64,000 bases of DNA. Source: Roseovarius sp. MMSF_3281 (GTDB lineage: Bacteria > Pseudomonadota > Alphaproteobacteria > Rhodobacterales > Rhodobacteraceae). A model generated the notes under the pieces. The model was not told where the DNA came from. It worked only from the letters and a program-made list of their open reading frames with translations, and did not search any database. The stretch spans positions 310,001 through 374,000 of the forward strand of contig NZ_JASHIM010000002.1 in assembly GCF_030733685.1 (NCBI RefSeq), given 5' to 3'. Position 1 is the first letter of the stretch, and each line of letters begins with the position of its first letter. Position numbers and translations under genes: made by a program. Below, piece by piece: positions 52,060-59,519 of this stretch.

Positions 52060-53102
52060 TGGACGGGGCGGGTGGCACCCTTCGCTACCCTTGGGCCGAA
52101 CCGCCTGCGCACGGTGAATCCGTCGAGGTTGCGCCGGGGGTTTTGTGGATTCGCCTGCCGCTACCGATGGCCTTGGATCATGTGAATATCTACGCGCTGG
52201 ATGACGGCGATAGCTGGACCATCGTGGATACCGGTATTCATTCCAAACGCTCGGTCAAGCTGTGGGAAAGCGTCTTGGCGGGGCCATTGCAGGGCAAACC
52301 CGTGGGCCGGGTGATATTGACCCACCATCACCCCGATCATGTGGGCATGGCGGGCTGGTTGATGGATCGTTTCGGGGCCAAATTGATGACCAGTCGCACC
52401 GCGTGGCTGATGGCGCGGATGCTGATCCTGGATGAAGAAGAGCGGCCCACCGAACAGGCGCTGGCCTATTGGCGCAGCGCCGGGATGGACCCGGACGTTT
52501 ATGAGACTCGCAAGAACGAGCGACCCTATAATTTTTCGGATGTCTGTTACCCGCTTCCCGTCGGCTATACCCGTCTGTGCCAAGGCGACGTGATCCGGGC
52601 CGGGGGCCGCGATTGGGACGTGCACATGGGCAACGGCCACGCGCCCGAACATGTCACGCTCTGGAGTCGCTATGACAACCTTGTACTGGCCGGCGATCAA
52701 ATCATAGCTTCGATCAGCCCCAATATCGGCGTCTATCCGACCGAACCCGAGGCCGATCCGCTGACCGGCTGGTTGGAGGCCTGCGAGCGTCTGGCCGGTT
52801 TGGCGCGCGACGATCACCTGGTGTTGTCGGGGCACAAGTTACCCTTCACCGGCCTGCCCGTTCGGATGCGGCAGTTGATCGACAACCACCGCGGGGCATT
52901 GCGCCGCCTGCTGGCGCATCTGGATGAGCCAAAGGTGGCGGCGGACTGTTTTGCACCGCTTTTCAAACGGAAAATTGATCACGGCACATATGGGCTGGCC
53001 CTTGTGGAGGCGGTTGCGCATCTCAATCATCTGCATCACGTTGGCAAGGTAACACGCAGCCGCCGCACCGATGGCGCGTGGCTTTGGCAGAAAAAGGGAT
53101 GA
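52056..53102 (+). CDS. MBL fold metallohydrolase
   Basis: A 348-residue metallo-beta-lactamase-fold hydrolase with the zinc motif THHHPDHVGMAG, then GHAPEHVTL and LSGHKLPF. The C-terminal part (about 260-348) adds a helical extension (RQLIDNHRGALRRLLAHL) seen in LACTB2-like proteins. It overlaps the acyl-CoA dehydrogenase stop by four bases, so a thioesterase or lactonase role in the same pathway is possible. Confidence 0.88.
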   Translation: MMDGAGGTLRYPWAEPPAHGESVEVAPGVLWIRLPLPMALDHVNIYALDDGDSWTIVDTGIHSKRSVKLWESVLAGPLQGKPVGRVILTHHHPDHVGMAGWLMDRFGAKLMTSRTAWLMARMLILDEEERPTEQALAYWRSAGMDPDVYETRKNERPYNFSDVCYPLPVGYTRLCQGDVIRAGGRDWDVHMGNGHAPEHVTLWSRYDNLVLAGDQIIASISPNIGVYPTEPEADPLTGWLEACERLAGLARDDHLVLSGHKLPFTGLPVRMRQLIDNHRGALRRLLAHLDEPKVAADCFAPLFKRKIDHGTYGLALVEAVAHLNHLHHVGKVTRSRRTDGAWLWQKKG

Positions 53103-53108
53103 AGCCGC

Positions 53109-53561
53109 ATGGACAATGAAATCAAAACTTCCGCCGAGGCCCATGAAAGCAACGCCATCCCCCGCCGCCACGAGGTGCATGCCGACCCCAAGGCCGGTAA
53201 CGGCGAGGAGGTGCCAGAGGGCCTGCGCCGTAAACCGGTGGAGCAGAAAAGCCCCGCCGAATGGGCTTATGAGCGGCTGATTCTCTATATCAAGAACTTC
53301 GAGGAACAACTGGACAACGAACACGAGGTCGCCATGGGCTTTACCGGCGGCGACGCCGGTGTTCTGCGAATCGAGGGGATGGGGTATTTCGACCCCGATA
53401 TCGTGACATTCTACGGCAGCGATCCGACGGGTGCCAAAACCCAGCTTGTTCAGCATGTCAGCCAGTTGAACGTGCTCTTGCGCGCCCTGCCCAAGCAGGT
53501 CGAGGCCAAGGCCCCGCGGCGGATCGGCTTCCGCCTTGTGCAGGATTTGGAAAAGGCCTGA
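53109..53561 (+). CDS. Conserved hypothetical protein (DUF6173-like)
   Basis: A 150-residue soluble protein seven bases after the hydrolase gene. The first 45 residues look disordered. The rest (SPAEWAYERLILYIKNFEEQLDNEHEVAMGF onward, split here at SPAEWAYERLILYIKNFEEQ) is a compact alpha/beta domain with GVLRIEGMGYFDPDIVTFYG. I recall such proteins as DUF6173 in this family of bacteria. Function unknown. Confidence 0.75.
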   Translation: MDNEIKTSAEAHESNAIPRRHEVHADPKAGNGEEVPEGLRRKPVEQKSPAEWAYERLILYIKNFEEQLDNEHEVAMGFTGGDAGVLRIEGMGYFDPDIVTFYGSDPTGAKTQLVQHVSQLNVLLRALPKQVEAKAPRRIGFRLVQDLEKA

Positions 53562-53655
53562 TCCCTGCGGCAGCTTGGGTCGTGACAGGCGTTTTGAAAT
53601 GCAGTATCCAAGCGCCGACAAACGAATTTGACCTTGATTAAGGGAACGCAAGAAA

Positions 53656-53790
53656 ATGGCTGAACACAAGCACGGCGAAATGGACACCACTGTTCAACAG
53701 AAAACTTTTGACGGCTTCATGAAAGTGGTCACATGGTCGTCGGTTGCGATCATCCTCACCTTGATTTTCATCGCCTTGGTCAACGGCTAA
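53656..53790 (+). CDS. aa3-type cytochrome c oxidase subunit IV
   Basis: A 44-residue single-helix protein, MAEHKHGEMDTTVQQKTFDG, then FMKVVTWSSVAIILTLIFIALVNG in two parts as FMKVVTWSSVAIILTL and IFIALVNG. The short histidine-rich head and one membrane helix match the alphaproteobacterial subunit IV of the aa3 oxidase, as in Paracoccus. It lies away from the other cox genes, as usual. Its ATG follows AGGGAACGCAAG. Confidence 0.88.
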   Translation: MAEHKHGEMDTTVQQKTFDGFMKVVTWSSVAIILTLIFIALVNG

Positions 53791-53820
53791 GCGATACATC
53801 CAATTTTCGGGGGGCATGTT

Positions 53821-54441
53821 ATGCGCGCTGTGGTGTTTGCGGCTTGTGCCGCAATGGGTTTGAGCGGTTGTGCCGGCGAAAGCGTTTGGGCCCCCGACGA
53901 AGAGGTGACGCGCGCTGCTTATGACCATGACGGTCCGCCGCGCCTGACGCTTTATACCATGCTGAACAATTCCACCGGCGCGGGCGCGCATACCGCGCTG
54001 ATGGTCAACGGATCGCAGCGGGTGATTTTCGATCCGGCGGGATCGTTCAACAAGTCCAACGTCCTGCCTGAACGCAACGATGTCTTGTTCGGTATCACGC
54101 CGCAGGTCGAGGATGTTTACACCCGCTACCACGCGCGCGAAACCTTCCGTGTAAAGGTGCAAAAACTGGACGTGTCCCCCGAGGTGGCCCGCCGGACGGA
54201 GCAAGCCGTGATGAACTACGGTGCGGTGCCGCAGGCGATGTGCGCCAACAGCACGTCGGATATCCTGGCAGGAATTTTCCCCGGTCAGGTCACCAAAACA
54301 TGGTCGCCCCGCAAGCTCTCCGAGCAATTCGCGCAATTGCCCGGCACGACCGAACGGGTGCTGCGCGAATATGATAGCGATGACAACAGCAAGGTGTTGG
54401 ACGACTGGGACCCCGAGCGCGTGGCCCGCGCGGCGAACTAG
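53821..54441 (+). CDS. Lipoprotein with possible permuted papain-like fold
   Basis: A 206-residue protein with a lipobox (GLSGC, Cys at 17). In its body a histidine (GAGAHTALMVNG) is followed by IFDPAGSF and, some 65 residues on, by a cysteine (PQAMCANSTSDIL). That order is seen in circularly permuted NlpC/P60- and YiiX-type amidases. Both the fold and any activity are inferred. It stands 30 bases after the oxidase subunit gene. Confidence 0.75.
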   Translation: MRAVVFAACAAMGLSGCAGESVWAPDEEVTRAAYDHDGPPRLTLYTMLNNSTGAGAHTALMVNGSQRVIFDPAGSFNKSNVLPERNDVLFGITPQVEDVYTRYHARETFRVKVQKLDVSPEVARRTEQAVMNYGAVPQAMCANSTSDILAGIFPGQVTKTWSPRKLSEQFAQLPGTTERVLREYDSDDNSKVLDDWDPERVARAAN

Positions 54442-54539
54442 GCCCTGTTAAACGGATCATCACGCGGGCGGTCAATCGTGGGCCTGCGGGTCAGGCAATA
54501 CCGCGCAGTATGAAGTGGATGCCGCCAGGCTCTCGCGGG

Positions 54540-54866
54540 TTAGCCCAAAAGGTACAGGCCACCGTAAAGCGTAGCGGCCCCCAAGCAGATCGACAAAACC
54601 ACGTTGCGGGTCAATAATCCTATGCCAAGGGTGACGACGGCGGCGGCCAAGCGCGGCGCGTCAACATCACCGCCCGTTGCCTCTGGCCATATGGCCAAGG
54701 GGGCCACCAACCCCGGCAACACCGCCACCGCAGTATAGCGCAGGTGCCGCAAAATCCAGGGCGGCAATGGCCTGTCACCGATCAGCCCCAGAAAGAAAAA
54801 GCGCATTGCAAAACTGCCTGCCCCCAGCAGGATGATCACGGTCCAAAGGGCTATGGGATCAATCAT
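54540..54866 (-). CDS. azlD: Branched-chain amino acid transport protein AzlD
   Basis: A 108-residue membrane protein with four hydrophobic segments and the AzlD features MRFFFLGLIGDRPLP and LPGLVAPL. With AzlC it exports branched-chain amino acids or analogues. It overlaps azlC by four bases (ATGA). Confidence 0.9.
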   Translation of the reverse strand: MIDPIALWTVIILLGAGSFAMRFFFLGLIGDRPLPPWILRHLRYTAVAVLPGLVAPLAIWPEATGGDVDAPRLAAAVVTLGIGLLTRNVVLSICLGAATLYGGLYLLG

Positions 54867-55588
54867 GCACCGCCCTCCCGTTCCGCGCGACGATTGTCGA
54901 GCAACTCCACCTGGGCGCCGGCCATCATGCCAAGAATCCCGGCCACCAGAAGGCCAAGGTTATAGACCAACCCATTCAGAAGGAGTGCAGTCACCACAGA
55001 CACGAAGGCTGCCGCCAAATGCGCCCGCGTGCGCAGCATTGGCGCGATCAGGGCCAGAAAGGTGATGGGAATCGCGAAATCCAAGGCGAAACTTTCGGGG
55101 ATCGAGCTGCCGATCAATGCGCCAATGACCGTGAAAAGATACCACAGCGGGCAAATCGGCACTGCCACGGCGAAGAAATAGGTCAGCTTTTGGCGAATCG
55201 TCCAATCGGGGTTCTGCTCGAACTTCAGCACGGAACAGGCAAAGGTCTGATCGACAAGGAAATAGGCCGCCCAAGCCCTCTGGCCCAGTGTCGCCTTGCC
55301 CAGATAGGGGGTAAGCGAGGCCGAATACATTGCCATCCGAAGGTTGACCGCCAAGGCCGAGACCAGCGCGATCACCGTTGGTGCATCATTTCGCAAAAGC
55401 TCGATCGCGGTGAACTGCGCGGCGCCCGCGATGACCAGTACCGACATGGTGAGCGTTTCGAAAACGTTCAGCCCGGCCTCGGTGGCAACCACGCCGAAGA
55501 GGGTGGAGAAGGGTACGATAACCAAGATAAAGGGCGCGCCATCGCGCACCCCCTGCCAGAAGATGGATTTGGTGGTTTCCGTTGCCAC
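54863..55588 (-). CDS. azlC: Branched-chain amino acid transport protein AzlC
   Basis: A 241-residue membrane protein of the AzlC family with about seven hydrophobic segments, starting MATETTKSIFWQGVRDGAPF and including VLVIAGAAQFTAIELL and NLRMAMYSASL. It is the larger partner of AzlD. The pair is divergent from fdhD, with a 55-base shared upstream region. Confidence 0.93.
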   Translation of the reverse strand: MATETTKSIFWQGVRDGAPFILVIVPFSTLFGVVATEAGLNVFETLTMSVLVIAGAAQFTAIELLRNDAPTVIALVSALAVNLRMAMYSASLTPYLGKATLGQRAWAAYFLVDQTFACSVLKFEQNPDWTIRQKLTYFFAVAVPICPLWYLFTVIGALIGSSIPESFALDFAIPITFLALIAPMLRTRAHLAAAFVSVVTALLLNGLVYNLGLLVAGILGMMAGAQVELLDNRRAEREGGA

Positions 55589-55643
55589 GCCTTCGTCCTA
55601 GATTAGCCGTATCTACCAAGGGCCTAGACCTAAGCGCAGGGAG

Positions 55644-56534
55644 ATGCAATTGGCCACCCACGACGATCTGTCCGACTATATCATCGCGCCCGATCCCAAG
55701 GCCGCACGCCTGACCCGTTCGGTGGACGGCGTCGACCACGAGGGCAACCCCATGGAAATCGCCGTGGTCGAGGAGCGCCCCCTGACCATTTTCCTCAATG
55801 GGCAGGAGATTGTGACCGCCATGACCATCGGGGATTACCCCGAGTATCTGGCGCTTGGTTTCCTGCGTAACCAGGGGATGCTGCGCGACGGTGAAACCGT
55901 TCAGCGCGTCGATTACGATGACGATCTGGAAACCGTGGTGGTGCGCACCGATGGGCAGACCACCTATGAGGAAAAGCTCAAGAAAAAGACCCGCACCAGC
56001 GGCTGTGCCGTGGGGACGGTCTTTGGCGATATGATGGAGGGGCTTGAGGCCGTCAACCTGCCGGATGTGCAGGTGAAAACCTCGGATCTTTACGCCTTGG
56101 CGTCCAAGATCAACCGCACCCCGTCCTTGTATCTTGAAGCAGGCGCGATTCACGGCACGGTTCTGTGCCAAGGTGCGCGCCCCTTGGTTTATATGGAGGA
56201 CGTGGGCCGCCATAACGCCGTGGACAAGATTGCCGGGTGGATGCTGTCCGAAGGTGTCGGCGCGGGCGACAAGGTGCTTTACACCACCGGGCGGCTGACC
56301 TCGGAAATGGTGATCAAGACCGCCCTGATGGGAATCCCGGTTCTGGCCTCGCGCTCGGGCTTTACCGCTTGGGGGGTCGAGATTGCCCGGCAAGTGGGCC
56401 TTACCTGCATCGGGCGGATGCGCGGGCAGCGGTTTGTCTGCCTTTCGGGCGAAGACCGCCTGTTGCGCGATGTGGACCCCGGTAGCGTTCCGGCGGAGGA
56501 CCGCAAGCATCGCAGAAAGAGTGCGCAAGAATGA
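55644..56534 (+). CDS. fdhD: Formate dehydrogenase accessory sulfurtransferase FdhD
   Basis: A 296-residue protein that passes sulfur to the bis-MGD cofactor of formate dehydrogenase. The key cysteine is Cys121 in TSGCAVGTVFGD; the second cysteine of the CxxC motif known from E. coli is a glycine here. GAIHGTVLC, DVGRHNAVDKIAGWML and TGRLTSEMV follow. It heads a molybdenum cofactor operon with 4-base overlaps to mobA and onwards. Confidence 0.93.
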   Translation: MQLATHDDLSDYIIAPDPKAARLTRSVDGVDHEGNPMEIAVVEERPLTIFLNGQEIVTAMTIGDYPEYLALGFLRNQGMLRDGETVQRVDYDDDLETVVVRTDGQTTYEEKLKKKTRTSGCAVGTVFGDMMEGLEAVNLPDVQVKTSDLYALASKINRTPSLYLEAGAIHGTVLCQGARPLVYMEDVGRHNAVDKIAGWMLSEGVGAGDKVLYTTGRLTSEMVIKTALMGIPVLASRSGFTAWGVEIARQVGLTCIGRMRGQRFVCLSGEDRLLRDVDPGSVPAEDRKHRRKSAQE

Positions 56535-57175
56535 TTGCTCCGCTTGGTGTCATTCTGGCCGGGGGGCAAGCCACCCGGATGGGCGGCGGCGACAAGGGGC
56601 TTTTGCCGCTTGGCGATAGCGTGATCCTTGATCATGTCATCGCGCGGTTGCGCCCGCAGGTGGCGGGCCTTGCGCTTAATGCCAATGGCGATGCCACACG
56701 GTTTGATGGGTTTGATTTGCCTGTTTTGCCGGATTCCATCGAAGGTTTTCCCGGCCCCTTGGTGGGTGTTCTGGCGGGGCTGGATTGGGCCGCCGAACAG
56801 GGCGCGGAAAGCATCGTTACCGTCGCCGCCGACACGCCGTTTTTCCCCGCCGATCTGGTGGCGGTCCTGCAAGGCCGGGCCAAGGGTATGACGCACCCGC
56901 TTGTTCTGGCCGCAACCCCACGTGGCGAGGGTGAGAAAACAAAATCCATGAGCCGCAGCGGTCTTATCCGTCACCCCACCTTTGGCCTCTGGCCCGTGGC
57001 CTTGCGCGATGACCTGCGCGCGGCGCTCAACGACGGGCTGCGCAAGGTGGTGATCTGGACGGAAAAACACGATGGCCGCGAGGCGGTGTTCGAGGGCGAC
57101 AACGACCCGTTTTTCAACGTCAACACGCCCGAGGATCTGGAACAGGCCCGGGCGTTTTTGGAGGGCAAGGCATGA
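56531..57175 (+). CDS. mobA: Molybdenum cofactor guanylyltransferase
   Basis: A 214-residue enzyme adding GMP to molybdopterin. The nucleotide motif is VILAGGQATRMGGGDKGLLPLG, here as LAGGQATRMGGGDKGLLPLG, followed by PLVGVLAGLDWA and VAADTPFFPADLV. The start overlaps fdhD and the stop overlaps mobB, each by four bases. Confidence 0.95.
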   Translation: MIAPLGVILAGGQATRMGGGDKGLLPLGDSVILDHVIARLRPQVAGLALNANGDATRFDGFDLPVLPDSIEGFPGPLVGVLAGLDWAAEQGAESIVTVAADTPFFPADLVAVLQGRAKGMTHPLVLAATPRGEGEKTKSMSRSGLIRHPTFGLWPVALRDDLRAALNDGLRKVVIWTEKHDGREAVFEGDNDPFFNVNTPEDLEQARAFLEGKA

Positions 57176-57663
57176 GGGTTTTCGGCGTCGTCGGGTGGAA
57201 GAACGCGGGCAAAACCGGGCTGATGGAACGGCTGGTCAGCGAGATTTCCGCGCGCGGCTTTTCGGTGTCGACCGTCAAGCACGCACATCACAGCTTTGAC
57301 GTCGATCACGAAGGCAAGGACAGCTACCGCCACCGTCGGGCCGGGGCGGCGGAGGTGCTTTTGGCATCGCGAAATCGCTTTGCCCTGATGCATGAATTGC
57401 GCAACGAGGATGAACCGACGCTTGAGGCGCTATTGGCCAAGTTGGCGCCGGTCGATCTGGTCTTGGTCGAAGGCTACAAGCGTGATCGCCACCCCAAGGT
57501 CGAAGCGCACCGAAGCGTTACCGGTAACCCCCTGATTGCCCCCGAGGATGACACCGTGCGCGCCGTGGCCAGCGATACGGAGTTGGCGTTGGACCGCCCG
57601 GTCTTCGATCTGGACGATACCAAGGCGATTGCCGATTTCATCCTGCAGGAGGTGGGGCTGTAA
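57172..57663 (+). CDS. mobB: Molybdopterin-guanine dinucleotide biosynthesis adapter MobB
   Basis: A 163-residue P-loop protein with Walker A GWKNAGKTGLMERL, the family segment STVKHAHHSFDVDHEGKDSY, and LVEGYKRDRHPKVE. It binds GTP and assists MobA. It is the third gene of the fdhD operon. Confidence 0.95.
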   Translation: MRVFGVVGWKNAGKTGLMERLVSEISARGFSVSTVKHAHHSFDVDHEGKDSYRHRRAGAAEVLLASRNRFALMHELRNEDEPTLEALLAKLAPVDLVLVEGYKRDRHPKVEAHRSVTGNPLIAPEDDTVRAVASDTELALDRPVFDLDDTKAIADFILQEVGL

Positions 57664-57758
57664 ACGCCTCGGGCCAACTTCGCTGATCGCTTCATGGCTT
57701 GCCCATGGACGACATGCGCGCCATGTTGGAGAGCGACGCACCCGAAGAAGGTTGGATC

Positions 57759-59054
57759 ATGGGACAGGGCTTTGAGGACATGCCGAAGCAAGCCGCCGAA
57801 GGCTTGCGGCCGCCGCCCTTGCGCGATGATTGTTTTGCTCTGCCCGCCGGGGTGGACTGGACCCCGGTGGACGAGGCATTGGAGATGCTGCGCGCCCGGT
57901 TGCACCCGGTTGTCGGGCAGGAGGTGCTGCCGATCGCGGCGTCATTGGGCCGCGTTTTGTCTAACGATTTGAAAGCCTTACGTGCCAACCCGCCCGAGGC
58001 GAACACCGCCGTCGATGGCTATGGCTTTGCCCACGCCGCTTTGGGCGAAGGCGATCAGGTGATGCCGCTGGCCGAGGGACGTTCGGCGGCCGGCGCCCCC
58101 TTTGACGGGGCGGTGCCACCGGGCCACGCGGTGCGCGTTCTGACCGGCGCGGCCCTGCCCGGTGGTGTCGATACGGTGATCCTGCAAGAGGATGTCACGC
58201 TGGGCGATGGGGCCATCGCCTTTCGCGCGGGTATCAAGCCCGGGGCCAATACACGCAAGGCCGGAGAGGATGTTGAGGCCGGGGAGGTCATCCTTGAGGC
58301 GGGGCGGGTGCTGACCCCGGCCGATCTGGCGCTTTGTGCGGCGGTGGGGGTGCATGAGATGCCGGTGTACAAGCGGTTGAAAGTGGCGGTGATTTCCACC
58401 GGGGATGAGCTGCGCGATCCGGGGCAAGCCGTTGAAAATGGACAGATTTTCGATGCCAACCGGCCAATGCTGGGGGGGCTGATACAGCGCTTTGGCCATG
58501 ACCTGATCGACATGGGGCGGGTCCCGGACGACCGGGCAGCCCTACAGCGGACTTTGGATCAAGCCATTGAAAAGGCTGATGTAATCCTAACCTCGGGCGG
58601 TGCCTCGGCGGGGGATGAAGACCATGTTTCGGCCCTGTTGAACGAGGCCGGGGCCATGGCCGAATGGCGCATCGCGGTCAAACCCGGACGGCCCTTGGCG
58701 CTGGGCTTATGGCAGGGTGTTCCGGTCTTTGGCCTGCCGGGCAATCCGGTGGCGGCCATGGTCTGTACCCTGGTCTTTGCGCGGCCTGCGATGCGCCTTA
58801 TGGCAGGCGGAAAATGGCAGGAACCACAAGGGTTTAGCCTGCCTGCCGCCTTTGAGAAAAAGAAGAAACCGGGGCGGCGCGAATACCTGCGGGCACGGGT
58901 GCGCGACGGGCAGGCCGAGGTTTTCAAATCCGAAGGCTCGGGCCGGATCAGCGGGCTGAGCTGGGCCGAAGGGCTGGTCGAACTGCCCGATGGCGCGGCG
59001 CATATCACGCCGGGAACGCCGGTGCGCTACATCCCGTTTTCCAGCTTCGAGTGA
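57759..59054 (+). CDS. moeA: Molybdopterin molybdotransferase
   Basis: A 431-residue enzyme that inserts molybdenum into molybdopterin. Landmarks are PPEANTAVDGYGFA, PGHAVRVLTGAALPGGVDTV, STGDELRDPGQ, SGGASAGDEDHV and FGLPGNPVAAMV. I chose the ATG at 57759, which has GAAGG eight bases upstream. The frame is open from 57705 (MDDMRAMLESD) and may include that part. Either way a tail of some 20-40 residues precedes the usual MoeA start. Confidence 0.92.
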   Translation: MGQGFEDMPKQAAEGLRPPPLRDDCFALPAGVDWTPVDEALEMLRARLHPVVGQEVLPIAASLGRVLSNDLKALRANPPEANTAVDGYGFAHAALGEGDQVMPLAEGRSAAGAPFDGAVPPGHAVRVLTGAALPGGVDTVILQEDVTLGDGAIAFRAGIKPGANTRKAGEDVEAGEVILEAGRVLTPADLALCAAVGVHEMPVYKRLKVAVISTGDELRDPGQAVENGQIFDANRPMLGGLIQRFGHDLIDMGRVPDDRAALQRTLDQAIEKADVILTSGGASAGDEDHVSALLNEAGAMAEWRIAVKPGRPLALGLWQGVPVFGLPGNPVAAMVCTLVFARPAMRLMAGGKWQEPQGFSLPAAFEKKKKPGRREYLRARVRDGQAEVFKSEGSGRISGLSWAEGLVELPDGAAHITPGTPVRYIPFSSFE

Positions 59055-59066
59055 CCGGCCGGATTT

Positions 59067-59146
59067 TCGTACGAGTCGTACGATGACCGGGGGCGTTTCG
59101 TACGAAAATCGGGCCATTGCATCGCGGGGTCGTACGAGTCGTACGA
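59067..59146. repeat. Multi-site CGTACG intergenic element, copy 2
   Basis: CGTACG begins at 59068, 59077, 59099, 59131 and 59140, with spacings of 9, 22, 32 and 9, identical to copy 1. Outer dyads TCGTACGAGTCGTACGA and middle TTTCGTACGAAA are unchanged; the spacers differ. It follows the moeA stop by 12 bases. Confidence 0.85.
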
Positions 59147-59161
59147 AAACCCGGGCGATCC

Positions 59162-59230
59162 TGTACAGTTTGTACAGACCCCGTGCCGATTATGTACAGA
59201 ATACGGCGCTGTGCCGGGGACTTCTGTACA
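59162..59230. repeat. Multi-site TGTACA element, copy 3
   Basis: TGTACA begins at 59162, 59171, 59193 and 59225, with spacings of 9, 22 and 32, the same geometry as the CGTACG copies but with a different hexamer. The fifth site, expected at 59234, is missing and replaced by CCGGGC repeats (59231-59272). It begins 22 bases after the last site of copy 2. The rest of the gap to 59519 holds no gene I can support. Confidence 0.8.
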
Positions 59231-59519
59231 GACCGGGCAAGAACCGGGCCGGGCAAAAACCGGGCCGGGCCTGTGTCGCGCGCGGTGCATAAGCAGATCG
59301 TTAACACCTTGGTGTCAGGATGCAACGAGGCGACAGCGCCCAAGGCCGGAACAGGTACTGCCCATGGATATGACACATAAGCGTTCGGTGGTCGCTACGA
59401 TCCCTTCGAACGTGGCCCCCCCGCGTGGCCGATGTGGCCCCGCATCACATCATGCGGCCAGCCATGTGCCGATGATGGACGCGGCGTTGGGCCAGTCGGG
59501 GATCGTGCCGGGCGCAGGG

